This document shows positions 21,200 to 31,496 of a DNA stretch of 64,000 nt, in pieces. The stretch's first letter is position 1, and the number at the start of each line of letters is the position of its first letter. A program made the position numbers and the translations under genes. The notes beneath the pieces were generated by a model. The model ran no database searches, was not told the DNA's origin, and was given only the letters and a program-made list of their open reading frames with translations. This DNA is from Thauera sedimentorum. Lineage in GTDB: Bacteria; Pseudomonadota; Gammaproteobacteria; Burkholderiales; Rhodocyclaceae. The DNA lies in assembly GCF_014489115.1 (NCBI RefSeq), contig NZ_JACTAH010000001.1, positions 2,057,544 through 2,121,543 on the forward strand, given 5' to 3'.

Positions 21200-22365
21200 G
21201 CGGCGAGGCCGCGCGCCAGATCGGCCTTGAGGTCCTCGATCGACTCCAGCCCCACCGCCACGCGCAGCAGGCCTTCGGAGATGCCCGACGCCTCGCGTGC
21301 CTCGGCGCTGATGCGCCCGTGGGTCGTTGAAGCCGGATGGGTGATGGTGGTCTTGGTGTCGCCCAGGTTGGCGGTGATCGAGATCACCCGGGTCGAATCG
21401 ACCACCCGCCAGGCGCGCTCGCGCCCGCCATCGACCTCGAAACTGAGGATCGCACCACCGCTCTTCTGCTGGCGCATCGCCAGTTCGTGCTGAGGATGCG
21501 AGCTCAGACCCGGGTAATGGACCCGCCGCACGCCGGCCTGCGTCTCCAGCCAGCGCGCCAGTTCCAGCGCCGCGGACGACTGCGCGTCCATGCGGATGCG
21601 CAGCGTCTCCAGCCCCTTGAGGATGATCCAGGCGTTGAACGGCGAGATGCACGGCCCCGCGGTGCGCAGGAACTTGAAGACCTCGTCCACCACGTCCGCA
21701 CGCCCAGCCACCGCGCCGCCCAGCACGCGGCCCTGGCCATCCAGGTACTTGGTGGCCGAATGCACGACGACGTCGGCGCCGAGCGCCAACGGACGCTGCA
21801 GGGCCGGGGTGCAGAAGCAGTTGTCCACCGCCAGCAGCGCACCGGCCGCATGGGCCACTTCGGCCACCGCGGCGATATCGACGACCTCGGTGAGCGGATT
21901 CGACGGCGTCTCGATGAAGAACAGCCGGGTGCGCGGACGCACCGCGGCGCGATAGGCCGCCAGCTCGGTGGCCGGCACGAAGCTGGTCTCGATGCCGAAC
22001 CTGGCCAGGATGTTGCCGAACAGCTGCTGGGTGGCGCCGAACAGCCCGCGCGAGGCGACGATGTGGTCGCCGGCCTGCATGGTCGCCATCACCAGCGACA
22101 GGATGGCCGACATGCCCGAGGCCGTTGCAACGCAGGCCTCGGCCCCCTCCAGCGTCGCCAGACGCTGCTGCATGGCGGTTACCGTCGGGTTGCTGAAGCG
22201 CGCGTAGACGTTGCCCGCCTCCTCCCCGGAGAAGCGCGCGGCGGCCTGCGCGGCGCTGTCGAACACGAAGCTCGAGGTCAGGTAGAGCGCCTCGCTGTGC
22301 TCGTTGAACTGGCTGCGCGCCGTGCCCGCGCGGACCGCCTGGGTGTCGAAGTCGAACTCGTCCAT
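21196..22365 (-). CDS. metZ: O-succinylhomoserine sulfhydrylase
   Basis: This PLP enzyme makes homocysteine from O-succinylhomoserine and sulfide in methionine synthesis. The 389-residue protein belongs to the Cys/Met metabolism family; the PLP lysine is Lys206 in HSATKYLDGQGR. The PLP phosphate-binding region is ATASGMSAIL. The metZ symbol rests on family resemblance and on the conserved position directly after purF, as in Pseudomonas. The stop codon is part of a REP-like repeat. The start is 11 bases after the purF stop. Confidence 0.94.
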   Translation of the reverse strand: MDEFDFDTQAVRAGTARSQFNEHSEALYLTSSFVFDSAAQAAARFSGEEAGNVYARFSNPTVTAMQQRLATLEGAEACVATASGMSAILSLVMATMQAGDHIVASRGLFGATQQLFGNILARFGIETSFVPATELAAYRAAVRPRTRLFFIETPSNPLTEVVDIAAVAEVAHAAGALLAVDNCFCTPALQRPLALGADVVVHSATKYLDGQGRVLGGAVAGRADVVDEVFKFLRTAGPCISPFNAWIILKGLETLRIRMDAQSSAALELARWLETQAGVRRVHYPGLSSHPQHELAMRQQKSGGAILSFEVDGGRERAWRVVDSTRVISITANLGDTKTTITHPASTTHGRISAEAREASGISEGLLRVAVGLESIEDLKADLARGLAA

Positions 22366-22376
22366 CGGCCCGCCGG

Positions 22377-23912
22377 TCAGTGGTCGCTGTTGGTGACGAG
22401 GTTCAGGTCGAGCTGGCCGTCGTCGTGGTCGTCGTGCTGCGCGCTGGCCGGCTTGGCCTCACCGCGCTGGTTCTCGACGCCGTTCAGGTACTCGGCGGTG
22501 ATGTCGCCGGTGACGTACTGGCCATCGAAACAGGAGGTCTCGAAGAAGCTGATCGCCGGGTTCACCGCGCGCACCGCCGCCTTCAGATCGTCCAGATCCT
22601 GGTAGATCAGCCCGTCGGCGCCGATCTCGGCACAGATCTGCGCCTCGTCGCGGTCGGAGGCGATCAGCTCGCCGCGGGTGGGCATGTCGATGCCGTACAC
22701 GTTGGCATAGCGCACCGGGGGCGCCGCCGATGCCAGGTAGACCTTTGCCGCGCCGGCCTCGCGCGCCATGTTCACGATCTCCTTGCTGGTGGTGCCGCGC
22801 ACGATGGAATCGTCCACCAGCAACACGTTCTTGCCGCGGAATTCCTGCGGGATGGTGTTGAGCTTCTGGCGCACCGACTTCTTGCGCGTGGCCTGCCCCG
22901 GCATGATGAAGGTACGGCCGATGTAGCGGTTCTTGACGAAGCCCTCGCGGTACGGCAGTCCGAGCTTGTGCGCCATTTCCATGGCCGACGGGCGGCTGGA
23001 ATCCGGAATCGGGATCACCACGTCGATGGCCGCGTGCGGCAGCGTGCGCTTGAGCTTGTCGGCGAGGAATTCACCCATCTTGACGCGCGACTCATAGACC
23101 GACACGCCGTCGATGATGGAATCCGGGCGCGCCAGGTAGACGAACTCGAACATGCACGGCGCCTCCACCGTGCGCTCGGCGCACTGGCGGCTCCTGAAAT
23201 TGCCCGCGGTGTCCACCAGGATGGCCTCGCCCGGCGCCACGTCGCGCAGCAGCTTGAAGCCGAGCACGTCCACCGCCACCGACTCGGAGGCCACCATCCA
23301 CTCGGAGCCCTCGGCCGTGTCGTTGCGGCCGACCACCAGCGGACGGATGCCGTAGGGGTCGCGGAAGGCCAGCAGGCCGTAGCCGGCGATCATCACCACC
23401 GCGGCATAGGCACCGCGGCAACGCCGGTGCACGCCGGCCACTGCACGGAACACCGCTTCCTCGTCGAGCTTGAGGCCATTGGTGGCGTGCTGCAGCTCGT
23501 GCGCCAGCACGTTGAGCAGCACCTCGGAGTCGGAATTGGTGTTGATGTGCCGCAGGTCGGCGAGGAACATCTCGCGCTTGAGCTCTTCGGAATTGGTCAG
23601 GTTGCCGTTATGCGCCAGCAGCAGGCCGAAGGGCGAATTGACGTAGAAGGGCTGCGCCTCGGCGGCGTTGTAGGCCGACCCGGCGGTCGGGTAGCGCACA
23701 TGGCCGATGCCCCAGTTGCCGGTGAGGTTGCGCATGTTGCGCGTGCGGAACACGTCGCGCACCAGGCCGGAGCCCTTGTGCATGAGGAAGCGCCCCCCCT
23801 CGGAAGTGGCGATGCCCGCCGCGTCCTGGCCCCGGTGCTGGAGCACCTGCAGACCGTCGTAGAGCAACTGATTCACCGGAGAGGTGGCGACCACCCCAAG
23901 GATTCCGCACAT
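22377..23912 (-). CDS. purF: Amidophosphoribosyltransferase
   Basis: PurF makes phosphoribosylamine from PRPP and glutamine, the first committed step of purine synthesis. The 511-residue protein starts MCGILGVV, so Cys2 becomes the N-terminal glutaminase nucleophile and no propeptide is present. The glutaminase half includes HNGNLTN and HRGQDAAGI; the PRPP-binding loop [19 protein letters not shown] is in the C-terminal half. The C-terminal 30 residues are acidic and His/Asp-rich. It lies in the cvpA-purF-metZ order with gaps of 11 bases on both sides. Confidence 0.98.
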   Translation of the reverse strand: MCGILGVVATSPVNQLLYDGLQVLQHRGQDAAGIATSEGGRFLMHKGSGLVRDVFRTRNMRNLTGNWGIGHVRYPTAGSAYNAAEAQPFYVNSPFGLLLAHNGNLTNSEELKREMFLADLRHINTNSDSEVLLNVLAHELQHATNGLKLDEEAVFRAVAGVHRRCRGAYAAVVMIAGYGLLAFRDPYGIRPLVVGRNDTAEGSEWMVASESVAVDVLGFKLLRDVAPGEAILVDTAGNFRSRQCAERTVEAPCMFEFVYLARPDSIIDGVSVYESRVKMGEFLADKLKRTLPHAAIDVVIPIPDSSRPSAMEMAHKLGLPYREGFVKNRYIGRTFIMPGQATRKKSVRQKLNTIPQEFRGKNVLLVDDSIVRGTTSKEIVNMAREAGAAKVYLASAAPPVRYANVYGIDMPTRGELIASDRDEAQICAEIGADGLIYQDLDDLKAAVRAVNPAISFFETSCFDGQYVTGDITAEYLNGVENQRGEAKPASAQHDDHDDGQLDLNLVTNSDH

Positions 23913-23923
23913 GGAAGACCTGC

Positions 23924-24415
23924 CTATCTGAAACGAACTCTATCGGCCACCGCATCCGGCAGCCACGGTTTGGCGGCAATCACCGCCGTCTCGAGCGGCG
24001 GTGCGAACAACGCGTTGGACCACCAGGGTTCCCGCGAAATTCCGACCAGACCGCCCAGCAACACTATCACCAATGCAATCGCCAGCCCGCGCACCAGTCC
24101 GAAAAAGGCGCCGAACAGGCGGTCCGCCGGCCCCAGCCCGATGGCGCGCAGCAACTCGCGCAACAGGAAGCGCAACAGCGCCGCGACCAGCAGCACCGCC
24201 ACGAAGAGCGTCGCGAAGCCGGCCACGTGGCGCCACGCCGGCTCCACGATCCAGCTGGAGAACAGCGGTGCGGCCATGTGCGCGTAGCGCCAGGCCAGGA
24301 ACAGCGCAAGCACCCATGCGACCAGCGCCATCACCTCGCTCACCAGGCCGCGCCACACGCCGATGGCGGCAGACAGGGCGAGGATGCCGAGGAAAACGTA
24401 GTCGAAAACCGTCAT
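23924..24415 (-). CDS. cvpA: CvpA family membrane protein (colicin V production homologue)
   Basis: CvpA is a small inner-membrane protein needed for colicin V production in E. coli; its general role is unclear but it is widely linked to purF and to envelope stress. The 163-residue product has four predicted membrane helices and starts [20 protein letters not shown]. The conserved [20 protein letters not shown] and [20 protein letters not shown] are present. A longer ORF upstream overlaps the SPOR gene and is not used. Confidence 0.95.
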   Translation of the reverse strand: MTVFDYVFLGILALSAAIGVWRGLVSEVMALVAWVLALFLAWRYAHMAAPLFSSWIVEPAWRHVAGFATLFVAVLLVAALLRFLLRELLRAIGLGPADRLFGAFFGLVRGLAIALVIVLLGGLVGISREPWWSNALFAPPLETAVIAAKPWLPDAVADRVRFR

Positions 24416-24425
24416 TGCCCACCGT

Positions 24426-25082
24426 TCAGCGCGCGGCCACAACGGGGCTCTGGCCGAGCGCCTTGAGGCGTTCGGCGGCACGGTCGGCCTCGGCACGGGC
24501 GGCGAAGGGGCCGACCCGCACGCGCGTAACCGAACCGGCCTTTTCAGTGTAGGCGGAGAATCCCTTGGCCTTGAGCTCGCTGGCCAGTGCGGACGCCTTG
24601 CCGGCCTCGCCGAAGGCCGCAACCTGGACGACGAAGCCGTCGCCAGCGGCGGGCGGCGGCGGAACCTTGCCTTCGAGGATGGCGCGCACGCGGTCGGCCT
24701 CGTCCCGCGGCGGCTTTGCAGGCGCAGCCTGAGCGGGCGGCGCGGCGGGAGCGCTCGGTTGCGCGGCCGGGGCCGGCGCTGCGGGCGGCGCGGGGGCAGC
24801 GGCGGCGGAAGGGGCCGGAGCCTCGGCCGGCGTCTGCGCGGGCGGTTGCTCCTGCGGCGGCGGCGCGACGTCCGGCTCCGGGTCGGCCGGTGCACGGCCG
24901 GCGATCGGGCGCGACAGTTCGGCGTCACGGTTGGGGATGGTGATCTGGATGTCCTGGCTGGGCGCGCGCGGCTCCTGATCCATCACCATCGGCAGCAGGA
25001 TGGCAGCGAGCAGCGCCAGCGCCGCCGCACCCACCAGGCGTCGCCGCGAGCGCTTCTTGAGCTCGAGGTTGTCAGTGTCCAT
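24426..25082 (-). CDS. SPOR domain protein (DedD-like)
   Basis: SPOR domains bind glycan strands without stem peptides at the division septum. The 218-residue protein has a short basic cytoplasmic start (MDTDNLELKKRSRRR), one membrane helix (about 16-33) and a long Pro/Ala/Gln-rich periplasmic linker (about 65-135). A C-terminal SPOR domain (about 146-218) contains FVVQVAAFGEAGKASALASE and RVRVGPFAARAEADRA. Position between folC and cvpA matches dedD of Pseudomonas and E. coli, so a cell-division role is likely. Confidence 0.92.
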   Translation of the reverse strand: MDTDNLELKKRSRRRLVGAAALALLAAILLPMVMDQEPRAPSQDIQITIPNRDAELSRPIAGRAPADPEPDVAPPPQEQPPAQTPAEAPAPSAAAAPAPPAAPAPAAQPSAPAAPPAQAAPAKPPRDEADRVRAILEGKVPPPPAAGDGFVVQVAAFGEAGKASALASELKAKGFSAYTEKAGSVTRVRVGPFAARAEADRAAERLKALGQSPVVAAR

Positions 25083-25094
25083 CGCGCGATGATC

Positions 25095-26402
25095 TCAATG
25101 ACGTTCCGCGTGGATGGCTGCGAGCACGTCGGCCACGGTCAGAAACGAACCAAAGGCGACGATTCTATCACCCTCGGCTGCGCTTTTCCGCGCTGCGGCA
25201 AACGCGTCCGCAGGCGAGTCGAAACAGCGTATGTCGGCCTCCACGCCGGCGGCGCGCAAGCGCACTGCGAGCTCCTCGGCCTTCAGGCCCCGCGGCCCGG
25301 GCAGCGAGGCCAGCAGCCAGTGATCGACCCGCTCGCGCATCAGCGCGATCACGCCATCGACGTCCTTGTCGCCCAGCATGCCGAGCACCGCCCAGGTATC
25401 CGGGTAGAAGCCCATGTTGCCCAGGTTCTCGGCCAGCACACCGGCGGCCTGCGGATTGTGTGCAACGTCGAGCACCACCGCTGGCCGCCCCGGCAGGACC
25501 TGGAAGCGGCCCGGCACCTCGACCAGCATCAGGCCCTGGCGGATGGCCTGCATCGACACCGGCAGACGCTCGCGCAGCAGTTCCAGCGCGGTGATCACCG
25601 CCGAGGCGTTGAGCAACTGGTTGGCCCCGCGCAGCGCCGGGTAGGCCAGGCCGCCGCGGCGCACCAGCTCACCCTGGGCCGGGGGCGCGGCATAGCGCCA
25701 GTAGCCCCACTGCTGGCGGTCGCCGCCGAAGCCGAAGTCGCGGCCGCTCACCCACAGCCGCGCGCCGATGGCCTCGGCGTGGGCGAGCAGGCTGGCCGGC
25801 GGCTGCGGGTCACCACACACGGCGGGACGTCCGCCGCGGAAGATGCCGGCCTTCTCGAAACCGATCTGCTCGCGCGTGTCGCCGAGATAGTCCATGTGGT
25901 CCATGGCGATGCTGGTGACGATGGCGCAGTCGGCATCGAAGATATTGACCGCATCCAGGCGGCCGCCGAGGCCGACCTCGAGGATCACCACGTCCAGCGA
26001 CTCTCGACAGAAGGCGGACCAGGCGGCCAGCGTGCCGTGCTCGAAATAGGTCAGCGGCGTGTCGCCGCGCGCCCGTTCGACGGCGGCAAAGGCATCGGCA
26101 AGCGCCGCATCGTCGATCTCGCGGCCGTCGATGCGCACACGCTCGTGGTAGCGCAGGAGATGCGGCGAGGTGTAGCAGCCCACCCGGTAGCCGGCCGCGA
26201 GCAGGATGGCCTCCAGCATGGCGCAGGTCGACCCCTTGCCATTGGTGCCACCGACCGTGATCACCAGCGCCTCGCTGGCCGCACCGAGCGCGTCGCGCAC
26301 CGTGCGCACCCGCTCCAGGCCGAGTTCGATCTGCTGCCCGTGGCGCTGCTCGATCAGCGCCAGCCAGCCGTCGACGGTGGACGGCAAAGCGCTTGCATTC
26401 AT
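25095..26402 (-). CDS. folC: Bifunctional dihydrofolate synthase / folylpolyglutamate synthase
   Basis: FolC joins glutamate to dihydropteroate and then extends the polyglutamate tail of folates. The 435-residue protein has the ATP-binding loop VGGTNGKGSTCAMLE near residue 50, SPHLLRYHERVRIDG, the DVVILEVGLGGRLDAVN motif and the C-terminal VVLDVAHNPQAA. It lies 10 bases after accD, in an order conserved with Pseudomonas. Confidence 0.97.
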   Translation of the reverse strand: MNASALPSTVDGWLALIEQRHGQQIELGLERVRTVRDALGAASEALVITVGGTNGKGSTCAMLEAILLAAGYRVGCYTSPHLLRYHERVRIDGREIDDAALADAFAAVERARGDTPLTYFEHGTLAAWSAFCRESLDVVILEVGLGGRLDAVNIFDADCAIVTSIAMDHMDYLGDTREQIGFEKAGIFRGGRPAVCGDPQPPASLLAHAEAIGARLWVSGRDFGFGGDRQQWGYWRYAAPPAQGELVRRGGLAYPALRGANQLLNASAVITALELLRERLPVSMQAIRQGLMLVEVPGRFQVLPGRPAVVLDVAHNPQAAGVLAENLGNMGFYPDTWAVLGMLGDKDVDGVIALMRERVDHWLLASLPGPRGLKAEELAVRLRAAGVEADIRCFDSPADAFAAARKSAAEGDRIVAFGSFLTVADVLAAIHAERH

Positions 26403-26412
26403 CGTCTGGCGG

Positions 26413-27285
26413 TCAGGCCTGCACCGCCGGCTGGCGGGTCAGCAGGGTCAGCAGTTCGGCAAGCTTGGTGCGCATCTCGCGGCGGTCGACGATCAGGTCG
26501 ATGGCGCCCTTCTCGAGCAGGAACTCGGAACGCTGGAAGCCTTCCGGCAGCTTCTCGCGCACGGTCTGCTCGATCACCCGCGGGCCGGCAAAGCCGATCA
26601 GCGCGCCGGGTTCGGCTATCACCACGTCGCCCATGAAGGCGAAGCTGGCGGACACGCCGCCCATGGTGGGATCGGTGAGAATGGTGAGGAAGGGCAGCTT
26701 GCGCTGGGCGAGCTGGGTGATGGCCGCGGTGGTCTTGGACATCTGCATCAGCGAGAACAGGCCTTCCTGCATGCGCGCGCCGCCGGTGGCGGTGATGCAG
26801 ATGAAGGGCAGGCGCTGCTCCAGGGCCGCGCGGGCGCCGCGCACGAAGCGCTCTCCCACCACCGAACCCATGGAACCGCCGAGGAACTCGAACTCGAAGC
26901 AGGCCACCACCACCGGCACGGTGTTGATCGCGCCCTGCATGACGACCATCGCGTCGGCCTCGTCGGTGTCCTTGTTGGCCGCCGACAGGCGCTCGGTGTA
27001 GCGGCGCGAATCCTTGAACTTGAGCGGATCGACCGGCACCACCTCGGCGCCGATCTCGAAGCGCCCCTCGGCGTCCAGCAGCATGTCCAGGCGCGCGCGC
27101 GCGCGGATGCGCTGGTGATGGCCGCACTTGGGGCAGACGTTGAGGTTGCTTTCCAGGTCCGAGCGGTAGAGTACCGCCTCGCAGGCCGTGCACTTGCTCC
27201 ACAGGCCTTCCGGAATGGACTTGTTGCGCGCGCTGACTTCGGCGCGCTTGATCTTCGGGGGAAGCAGTTTCTGCAGCCAGCTCAT
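26413..27285 (-). CDS. accD: Acetyl-CoA carboxylase carboxyltransferase subunit beta
   Basis: AccD pairs with AccA to move the carboxyl group from biotin to acetyl-CoA, giving malonyl-CoA. The 290-residue protein starts [12 protein letters not shown]. An N-terminal zinc ribbon has two CxxC pairs (LWSKCTACE and NVCPKCGHH). The crotonase-like core includes [17 protein letters not shown] and [14 protein letters not shown]. Its ATG overlaps the trpA stop by four bases, so it is translationally coupled to the tryptophan genes. Confidence 0.98.
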   Translation of the reverse strand: MSWLQKLLPPKIKRAEVSARNKSIPEGLWSKCTACEAVLYRSDLESNLNVCPKCGHHQRIRARARLDMLLDAEGRFEIGAEVVPVDPLKFKDSRRYTERLSAANKDTDEADAMVVMQGAINTVPVVVACFEFEFLGGSMGSVVGERFVRGARAALEQRLPFICITATGGARMQEGLFSLMQMSKTTAAITQLAQRKLPFLTILTDPTMGGVSASFAFMGDVVIAEPGALIGFAGPRVIEQTVREKLPEGFQRSEFLLEKGAIDLIVDRREMRTKLAELLTLLTRQPAVQA

Positions 27286-28097
27286 CGGGCCGTTTCTCCG
27301 ATCTGGTCCAGGGCCTCGCGTATGCCCTTGATGAAGTCGCGCACCCGGGCAACAGCCTGGTCGGGGACGCTACGCTCGATTTCCTCAATGATGCGACTGC
27401 CGATCACCACGCCGTCGGCCAGTTCGCCGATGCGCCGTGCGGACTCCGCATCGCGGATGCCGAAACCGACGCCCACCGGCATACCCACTGCCGCACGGAT
27501 CTTGGGGATGCGTGCGGCCACCTCGTCGAGGTCGATGTTCGCGGAGCCGGTCACGCCCTTGAGCGACACGTAGTAGATATAGCCGCTGCCGGCGGCCGCC
27601 ACCTCGGCGAAGCGCTGCTCGGACGATGTCGGCGCGAGCAGGAAGATCGGATCCAGGCCGGCGCTCTTCAGCGTCCGGGCGAACTCCATGCACTCCTGCG
27701 GCGGGTAGTCCACCACCAGCACGCCATCGACGCCGGCCATCTGCGCCGCATCGGTGAAGGCCTGCACGCCCATCGCCTCGATCGGGTTGGCGTAGCCCAT
27801 CAGCACCACCGGGGTGTCGCTGTTGGTGCGGCGGAACTCGCGCACCGCGTCGAGCACCTTGCGCAGGGTCATGCCCTTGGCCAGCGCGCGCTCGGAGGCG
27901 CGCTGGATGGTCGGGCCGTCGGCCATCGGGTCGGAGAACGGCACGCCCAGTTCGATCACGTCCGCGCCGCCTTCGACCAGCGCGTGCATCAGCGGTACGG
28001 TGGCGGCGGGATCGGGGTCGCCCGCAGTGATGAACGGGATCAGCGCCTTGCGCCCTTCCGCGTGAAGACGCTGGAAGCTTGTCTGGATTTTCGACAT
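27282..28097 (-). CDS. trpA: Tryptophan synthase alpha chain
   Basis: TrpA cleaves indole-3-glycerol phosphate to indole, which passes to TrpB. The 271-residue TIM barrel shows [19 protein letters not shown], the catalytic Glu in [18 protein letters not shown], Asp in the [10 protein letters not shown] region, and the phosphate-binding [16 protein letters not shown] chose the start [20 protein letters not shown] four codons earlier is nearly as likely, and neither has a clear ribosome site. It lies after trpB and overlaps accD. Confidence 0.97.
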   Translation of the reverse strand: MSKIQTSFQRLHAEGRKALIPFITAGDPDPAATVPLMHALVEGGADVIELGVPFSDPMADGPTIQRASERALAKGMTLRKVLDAVREFRRTNSDTPVVLMGYANPIEAMGVQAFTDAAQMAGVDGVLVVDYPPQECMEFARTLKSAGLDPIFLLAPTSSEQRFAEVAAAGSGYIYYVSLKGVTGSANIDLDEVAARIPKIRAAVGMPVGVGFGIRDAESARRIGELADGVVIGSRIIEEIERSVPDQAVARVRDFIKGIREALDQIGETAR

Positions 28098-28144
28098 GTT
28101 CGTATTCATGCGTCGGGGCGCACTCGCGTACGCCCCGGGAGGAG

Positions 28145-29356
28145 TCAGAATTGGATGCCGGAACGCTCGGCGACGGTGTGCATGTCCTTGTCGCCGCGCC
28201 CGGACAGATTGACCAGCACGATCTTGTCGCGCGCCAGCTGCGGGGCCAGCCGGGCTGCATAGGCGAGCGCATGGGAGGATTCCAGCGCCGGAATGATGCC
28301 CTCGAAGCGGCACAGGTCGTGGAAGGCCTGCAGCGCCTCGCTATCGGTCACGCCGACGTATTCGGCGCGCGCCGAGTCCTTCAGCCATGCGTGCTCGGGG
28401 CCGACACCGGGATAGTCGAGGCCGGCGGAGACCGAGTGGGTCTCGACGATCTGGCCGTCCTCGTCCTGCAGCAGATAGGTGCGGTTGCCGTGCAGCACGC
28501 CGGGACGTCCGGCCGTGAGCGAGGCCGCATGCCGGCCGCTGTCCAGCCCGTCGCCCGCCGCCTCCACACCCACCAGTCGCACCGCCTTGTGCTCGAGATA
28601 GGGGTGGAAGATGCCCATGGCGTTGGAGCCGCCACCCACGCAGGCGATCACGTAGTCCGGCTGGCGGCCGGTCATCTCGGGCATCTGCTCGATGCACTCC
28701 TTGCCGATCACCGCCTGGAAATCGCGCACCATCATCGGATAGGGGTGAGGCCCCGCAACCGTGCCGATGATGTAGAAGGTGTTGTGCACATTGGTGACCC
28801 AGTCGCGCATCGCTTCGTTGAGCGCGTCCTTGAGGGTCTTGGAACCGGACTCCACCGGCACCACGGTGGCGCCGAGCAGCTTCATTCGGTAGACGTTGGC
28901 AGCCTGGCGCCTGACGTCCTCGGCGCCCATGTACACCACGCACTCCATGCCGTAGCGCGCCGCCACGGTGGCGGTCGCCACGCCGTGCTGGCCGGCACCG
29001 GTCTCGGCGATCACCCGCGGCTTGCCCATCCGCCTGGCGAGCAGCGCCTGGCCGATGCAGTTGTTCACCTTGTGGGCGCCGGTATGGTTGAGATCCTCGC
29101 GCTTGAGGTAGATCTGCGCGCCGCCGAGCAGCTCGGACCAGCGCTTGGCGTGGTAGATCGGACTCGGCCGGCCGACATAGTGCTTGAGTTCGTACTCGTA
29201 CTCGGCGACGAAGGCCGGGTCGTGCTGGCAGGCAGCGTAGGCCTGGCGCAACTCTTCCAGCGCGGGAATCAGCGTTTCCGAAACGAACACGCCGCCGTAG
29301 GGACCGAAATGGCCGCTGGCGTCGGGAAACTGGTAAGGCGTGTCAGCCATCTGCAT
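28145..29356 (-). CDS. trpB: Tryptophan synthase beta chain
   Basis: TrpB joins indole and serine to tryptophan with PLP. The 403-residue protein contains the PLP lysine in [16 protein letters not shown], the glycine-rich phosphate loop [16 protein letters not shown], and [14 protein letters not shown]. The start overlaps the trpF end by 14 bases; [10 protein letters not shown] two codons later is an alternative start. A gap of 47 bases separates it from trpA. Confidence 0.98.
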   Translation of the reverse strand: MQMADTPYQFPDASGHFGPYGGVFVSETLIPALEELRQAYAACQHDPAFVAEYEYELKHYVGRPSPIYHAKRWSELLGGAQIYLKREDLNHTGAHKVNNCIGQALLARRMGKPRVIAETGAGQHGVATATVAARYGMECVVYMGAEDVRRQAANVYRMKLLGATVVPVESGSKTLKDALNEAMRDWVTNVHNTFYIIGTVAGPHPYPMMVRDFQAVIGKECIEQMPEMTGRQPDYVIACVGGGSNAMGIFHPYLEHKAVRLVGVEAAGDGLDSGRHAASLTAGRPGVLHGNRTYLLQDEDGQIVETHSVSAGLDYPGVGPEHAWLKDSARAEYVGVTDSEALQAFHDLCRFEGIIPALESSHALAYAARLAPQLARDKIVLVNLSGRGDKDMHTVAERSGIQF

Positions 29357-29966
29357 TGCGAACTCCGGCGATGAAGGCGGTGATCAGGCGGGCATCCTTG
29401 ATACCCTTGGCCGATTCGACGCCGCTGGAAACATCCACCGCCCACGGGCGCACCCGCCGCACGGCTTCGCTCACGTTGTCCGGCGTCAACCCGCCCGACA
29501 GCACCAGCGGACGGTCGAAGCCGTCCGGGATCAGCGACCAGTCGAAGACCTTGCCGCCACCACCATAACCATCCACGAAGGCATCGACGAGAATGCCGCG
29601 CGCCCCCGGATGGCAAGCTGCGAATTCTAGCAGATCGACCCCGGGGCGCATCCGCGCCGCCTTGATCCAGGGTCGTCCGAAGCGGGCGCATTCGGCCTCG
29701 CTCTCGTCGCCGTGGAACTGCAGCAACTGCAAGGGGACGGCATCCAGCACGCGCCGCACCTGGGCTTCGTCCGCGTTCACGAACAGGCCGACCGTGGTGA
29801 CGAAAGGCGGGATCAATGCGGCCAGCGTGGCTGCCTGCGCCAGTTCCACATGGCGCGGACTGGGCGGATAGAACACCAGCCCGATCGCGTCCGCGCCGGC
29901 GTCAACGGCCGCGCGCACGTCATCCGGCCGGGTCAGGCCACAGATCTTGATACGGGTACGGGACAT
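29343..29966 (-). CDS. trpF: Phosphoribosylanthranilate isomerase
   Basis: TrpF converts phosphoribosylanthranilate to its ribulose form in tryptophan synthesis. The 207-residue TIM barrel starts [20 protein letters not shown] with the catalytic Cys in KICGLT. It contains LQFHGDESE, the catalytic Asp in ILVDAF, and the phosphate site [10 protein letters not shown] and VDVSSGVE. It begins directly after the truA stop codon with no gap and overlaps trpB. Confidence 0.98.
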   Translation of the reverse strand: MSRTRIKICGLTRPDDVRAAVDAGADAIGLVFYPPSPRHVELAQAATLAALIPPFVTTVGLFVNADEAQVRRVLDAVPLQLLQFHGDESEAECARFGRPWIKAARMRPGVDLLEFAACHPGARGILVDAFVDGYGGGGKVFDWSLIPDGFDRPLVLSGGLTPDNVSEAVRRVRPWAVDVSSGVESAKGIKDARLITAFIAGVRNADG

Positions 29967-30764
29967 TCAGAGCAGGGGAATTCGGGGCAGCGCGATGATA
30001 CGCCCATCGCCGGGCAGCGACCAGCGCGGCGGATAGTCCACCCCGCACAGGTAGAGCCCGTCCGGCGAGAAGGTCGGCGCAGCATGCTTGCGGTCGCGAC
30101 TGGCGAGCAATTCCGCCATCCAGCCGACCGGATGACGCCCCTTGCCGACATAGCAGAGCGCACCGACGAGGTTGCGGATCATGTGGTGCAGGAAGCCGTC
30201 GGCGTAAAAGTCGAAGACGATGAACTCTCCGCTGCGCGCCACGCTCACCTCGTACATGTTGCGCACCGGCGTCTTCGCCTGGCAGCCCGCCGCGCGGAAG
30301 GCGCTGAAATCGTGCCGCCCCACCAGGCAGGCCGCCGCCTCGGCCATGCGCGCCGCGTCAAGCGGCGCATGGAACCAGCCTACCCGGCGCGCGAGCAGTG
30401 CCGGGCGCACCGGCGCATTGTGGAGGATGTAGCGGTAACGCCGCGCGCAAGCCAGGTAGCGGGCATGGAAGCCGTCGTCCACCTCGACCGCCCAGCGCAC
30501 CACGACCGCAGGCGGCAGCAGGGCATTGACACCACGTACCCAGGCGCCGAGCGGACGTTCGGCCGAGGTGTCGAAATGCACGACCTGGGCGGTCGCATGC
30601 ACGCCGGCATCGGTGCGGCCCGCGCAATGCAGGCGCACCGGGTGCGCGCAGATCGCGCCGAGCGCGTCCTCCAGCGCATCCTGGACCGCACCCCCACCCC
30701 GCTGGCTCTGCCAGCCGAGAAACGCATCGCCCGCATACTCGACGCCAAGTGCGATTCTCTTCAT
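29967..30764 (-). CDS. truA: tRNA pseudouridine(38-40) synthase TruA
   Basis: TruA modifies uridines 38-40 in tRNA anticodon stems. The 265-residue protein starts MKRIALGVEYAGDAFLGWQ and has the catalytic Asp in CAGRTDAGVHATAQVVHFDT, plus FSAFRAAGC and the C-terminal FLHHMIRNLVGALCYVGKG. The first four bases overlap the end of the preceding EcfT-like gene; trpF follows with no gap. The fimV-truA-trpF-accD order is shared with Pseudomonas. Confidence 0.97.
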   Translation of the reverse strand: MKRIALGVEYAGDAFLGWQSQRGGGAVQDALEDALGAICAHPVRLHCAGRTDAGVHATAQVVHFDTSAERPLGAWVRGVNALLPPAVVVRWAVEVDDGFHARYLACARRYRYILHNAPVRPALLARRVGWFHAPLDAARMAEAAACLVGRHDFSAFRAAGCQAKTPVRNMYEVSVARSGEFIVFDFYADGFLHHMIRNLVGALCYVGKGRHPVGWMAELLASRDRKHAAPTFSPDGLYLCGVDYPPRWSLPGDGRIIALPRIPLL

Positions 30765-31351
30765 GCGTAAGCCCACAAGAGATAGGCGAAACCGATTCCG
30801 AGCACCCCCCACTCGAGTACACCGAGTCGCTCACGTTGCAGTTGGAGGCGCTCGTTCTCCACCTCGCCCGGCTCATGGAGCAACTCGCGCCACACGTGGG
30901 CACGAGGGCTGTCCACGTATCGCAGCACCAGCAGCATCCGCACCGCGACCCGCTCCGCAGGCAGACCGAACACGGCCAGCGGGCGGCTCAGTGCGTAGAG
31001 TCCGCCGATCAGGCGCTCGGTAGACAGGCGTTCCAGCAAGATGGCGACACAACACACGACCGCCACCAGACGTCCGGCATGGGCCAGGGCCTGGAGGAGA
31101 CCTTCACGACTCGGGCTGAGGGCGGGCCAGTCCGCGAGCACTGCCTCGCCGGGCGTGAAGCCCGCGAAGAGCACGATGATGGCGATCAGCAGGATGCGCA
31201 CCCGCCGCAGCAGGCGCAGGGTGCGCAGCCGGGCGCCAAACAGCGCCACGACCGCCAGCCCGCAGACGACAAGCGCCAGCGCGCCGGGCTGAAGGAACTG
31301 CAAGGCCCCCACCCCCAGCATCCAGCAAAGAATCAAGAAACCTGCATGCAT
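30761..31351 (-). CDS. Orphan EcfT/CbiQ-like membrane protein
   Basis: This 196-residue protein has about four hydrophobic segments. The stretch STERLIGGLYALSRPLAVFG, followed by LPAERVAVRMLLVLRYVDS, resembles the ATPase-coupling region of energy-coupling-factor transmembrane proteins (CbiQ/BioN/EcfT). No ECF ATPase or substrate-binding component lies nearby, so partner and substrate are unknown. I chose MHAGFLILCWMLG as start; a GTG three codons upstream is possible. It overlaps truA by four bases. It begins a new unit, because a strong terminator lies between it and fimV. Confidence 0.75.
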   Translation of the reverse strand: MHAGFLILCWMLGVGALQFLQPGALALVVCGLAVVALFGARLRTLRLLRRVRILLIAIIVLFAGFTPGEAVLADWPALSPSREGLLQALAHAGRLVAVVCCVAILLERLSTERLIGGLYALSRPLAVFGLPAERVAVRMLLVLRYVDSPRAHVWRELLHEPGEVENERLQLQRERLGVLEWGVLGIGFAYLLWAYA

Positions 31352-31445
31352 CGTTCTGATCACGCCCCCACCATCCGCGGCTGGCGATCCAGCCGGCCTC
31401 GGCGGAGGGCGAGCATACCTCGAAAGCAGTGCGGAGAAACGGAAA

Positions 31446-31467
31446 CGGGCGGGGTTCCCCCCGCCCG
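31446..31467 (-). terminator. Intrinsic terminator of fimV
   Basis: A 9-bp stem CGGGCGGGG/CCCCGCCCG with a four-base loop lies 30 bases after the fimV stop. On the minus strand it is followed by TTTCCGTTTCT. It ends the fimV transcript before the EcfT-like gene. Confidence 0.8.
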
Positions 31468-31496
31468 TGGTCATGCGCCGGTCGAGCCGGCAGGGC

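Noticed and set aside
22380..24287. A 635-codon ORF antisense to purF and cvpA
   Set aside because: It lies opposite two well-supported genes with clear motifs and has no recognisable domain.
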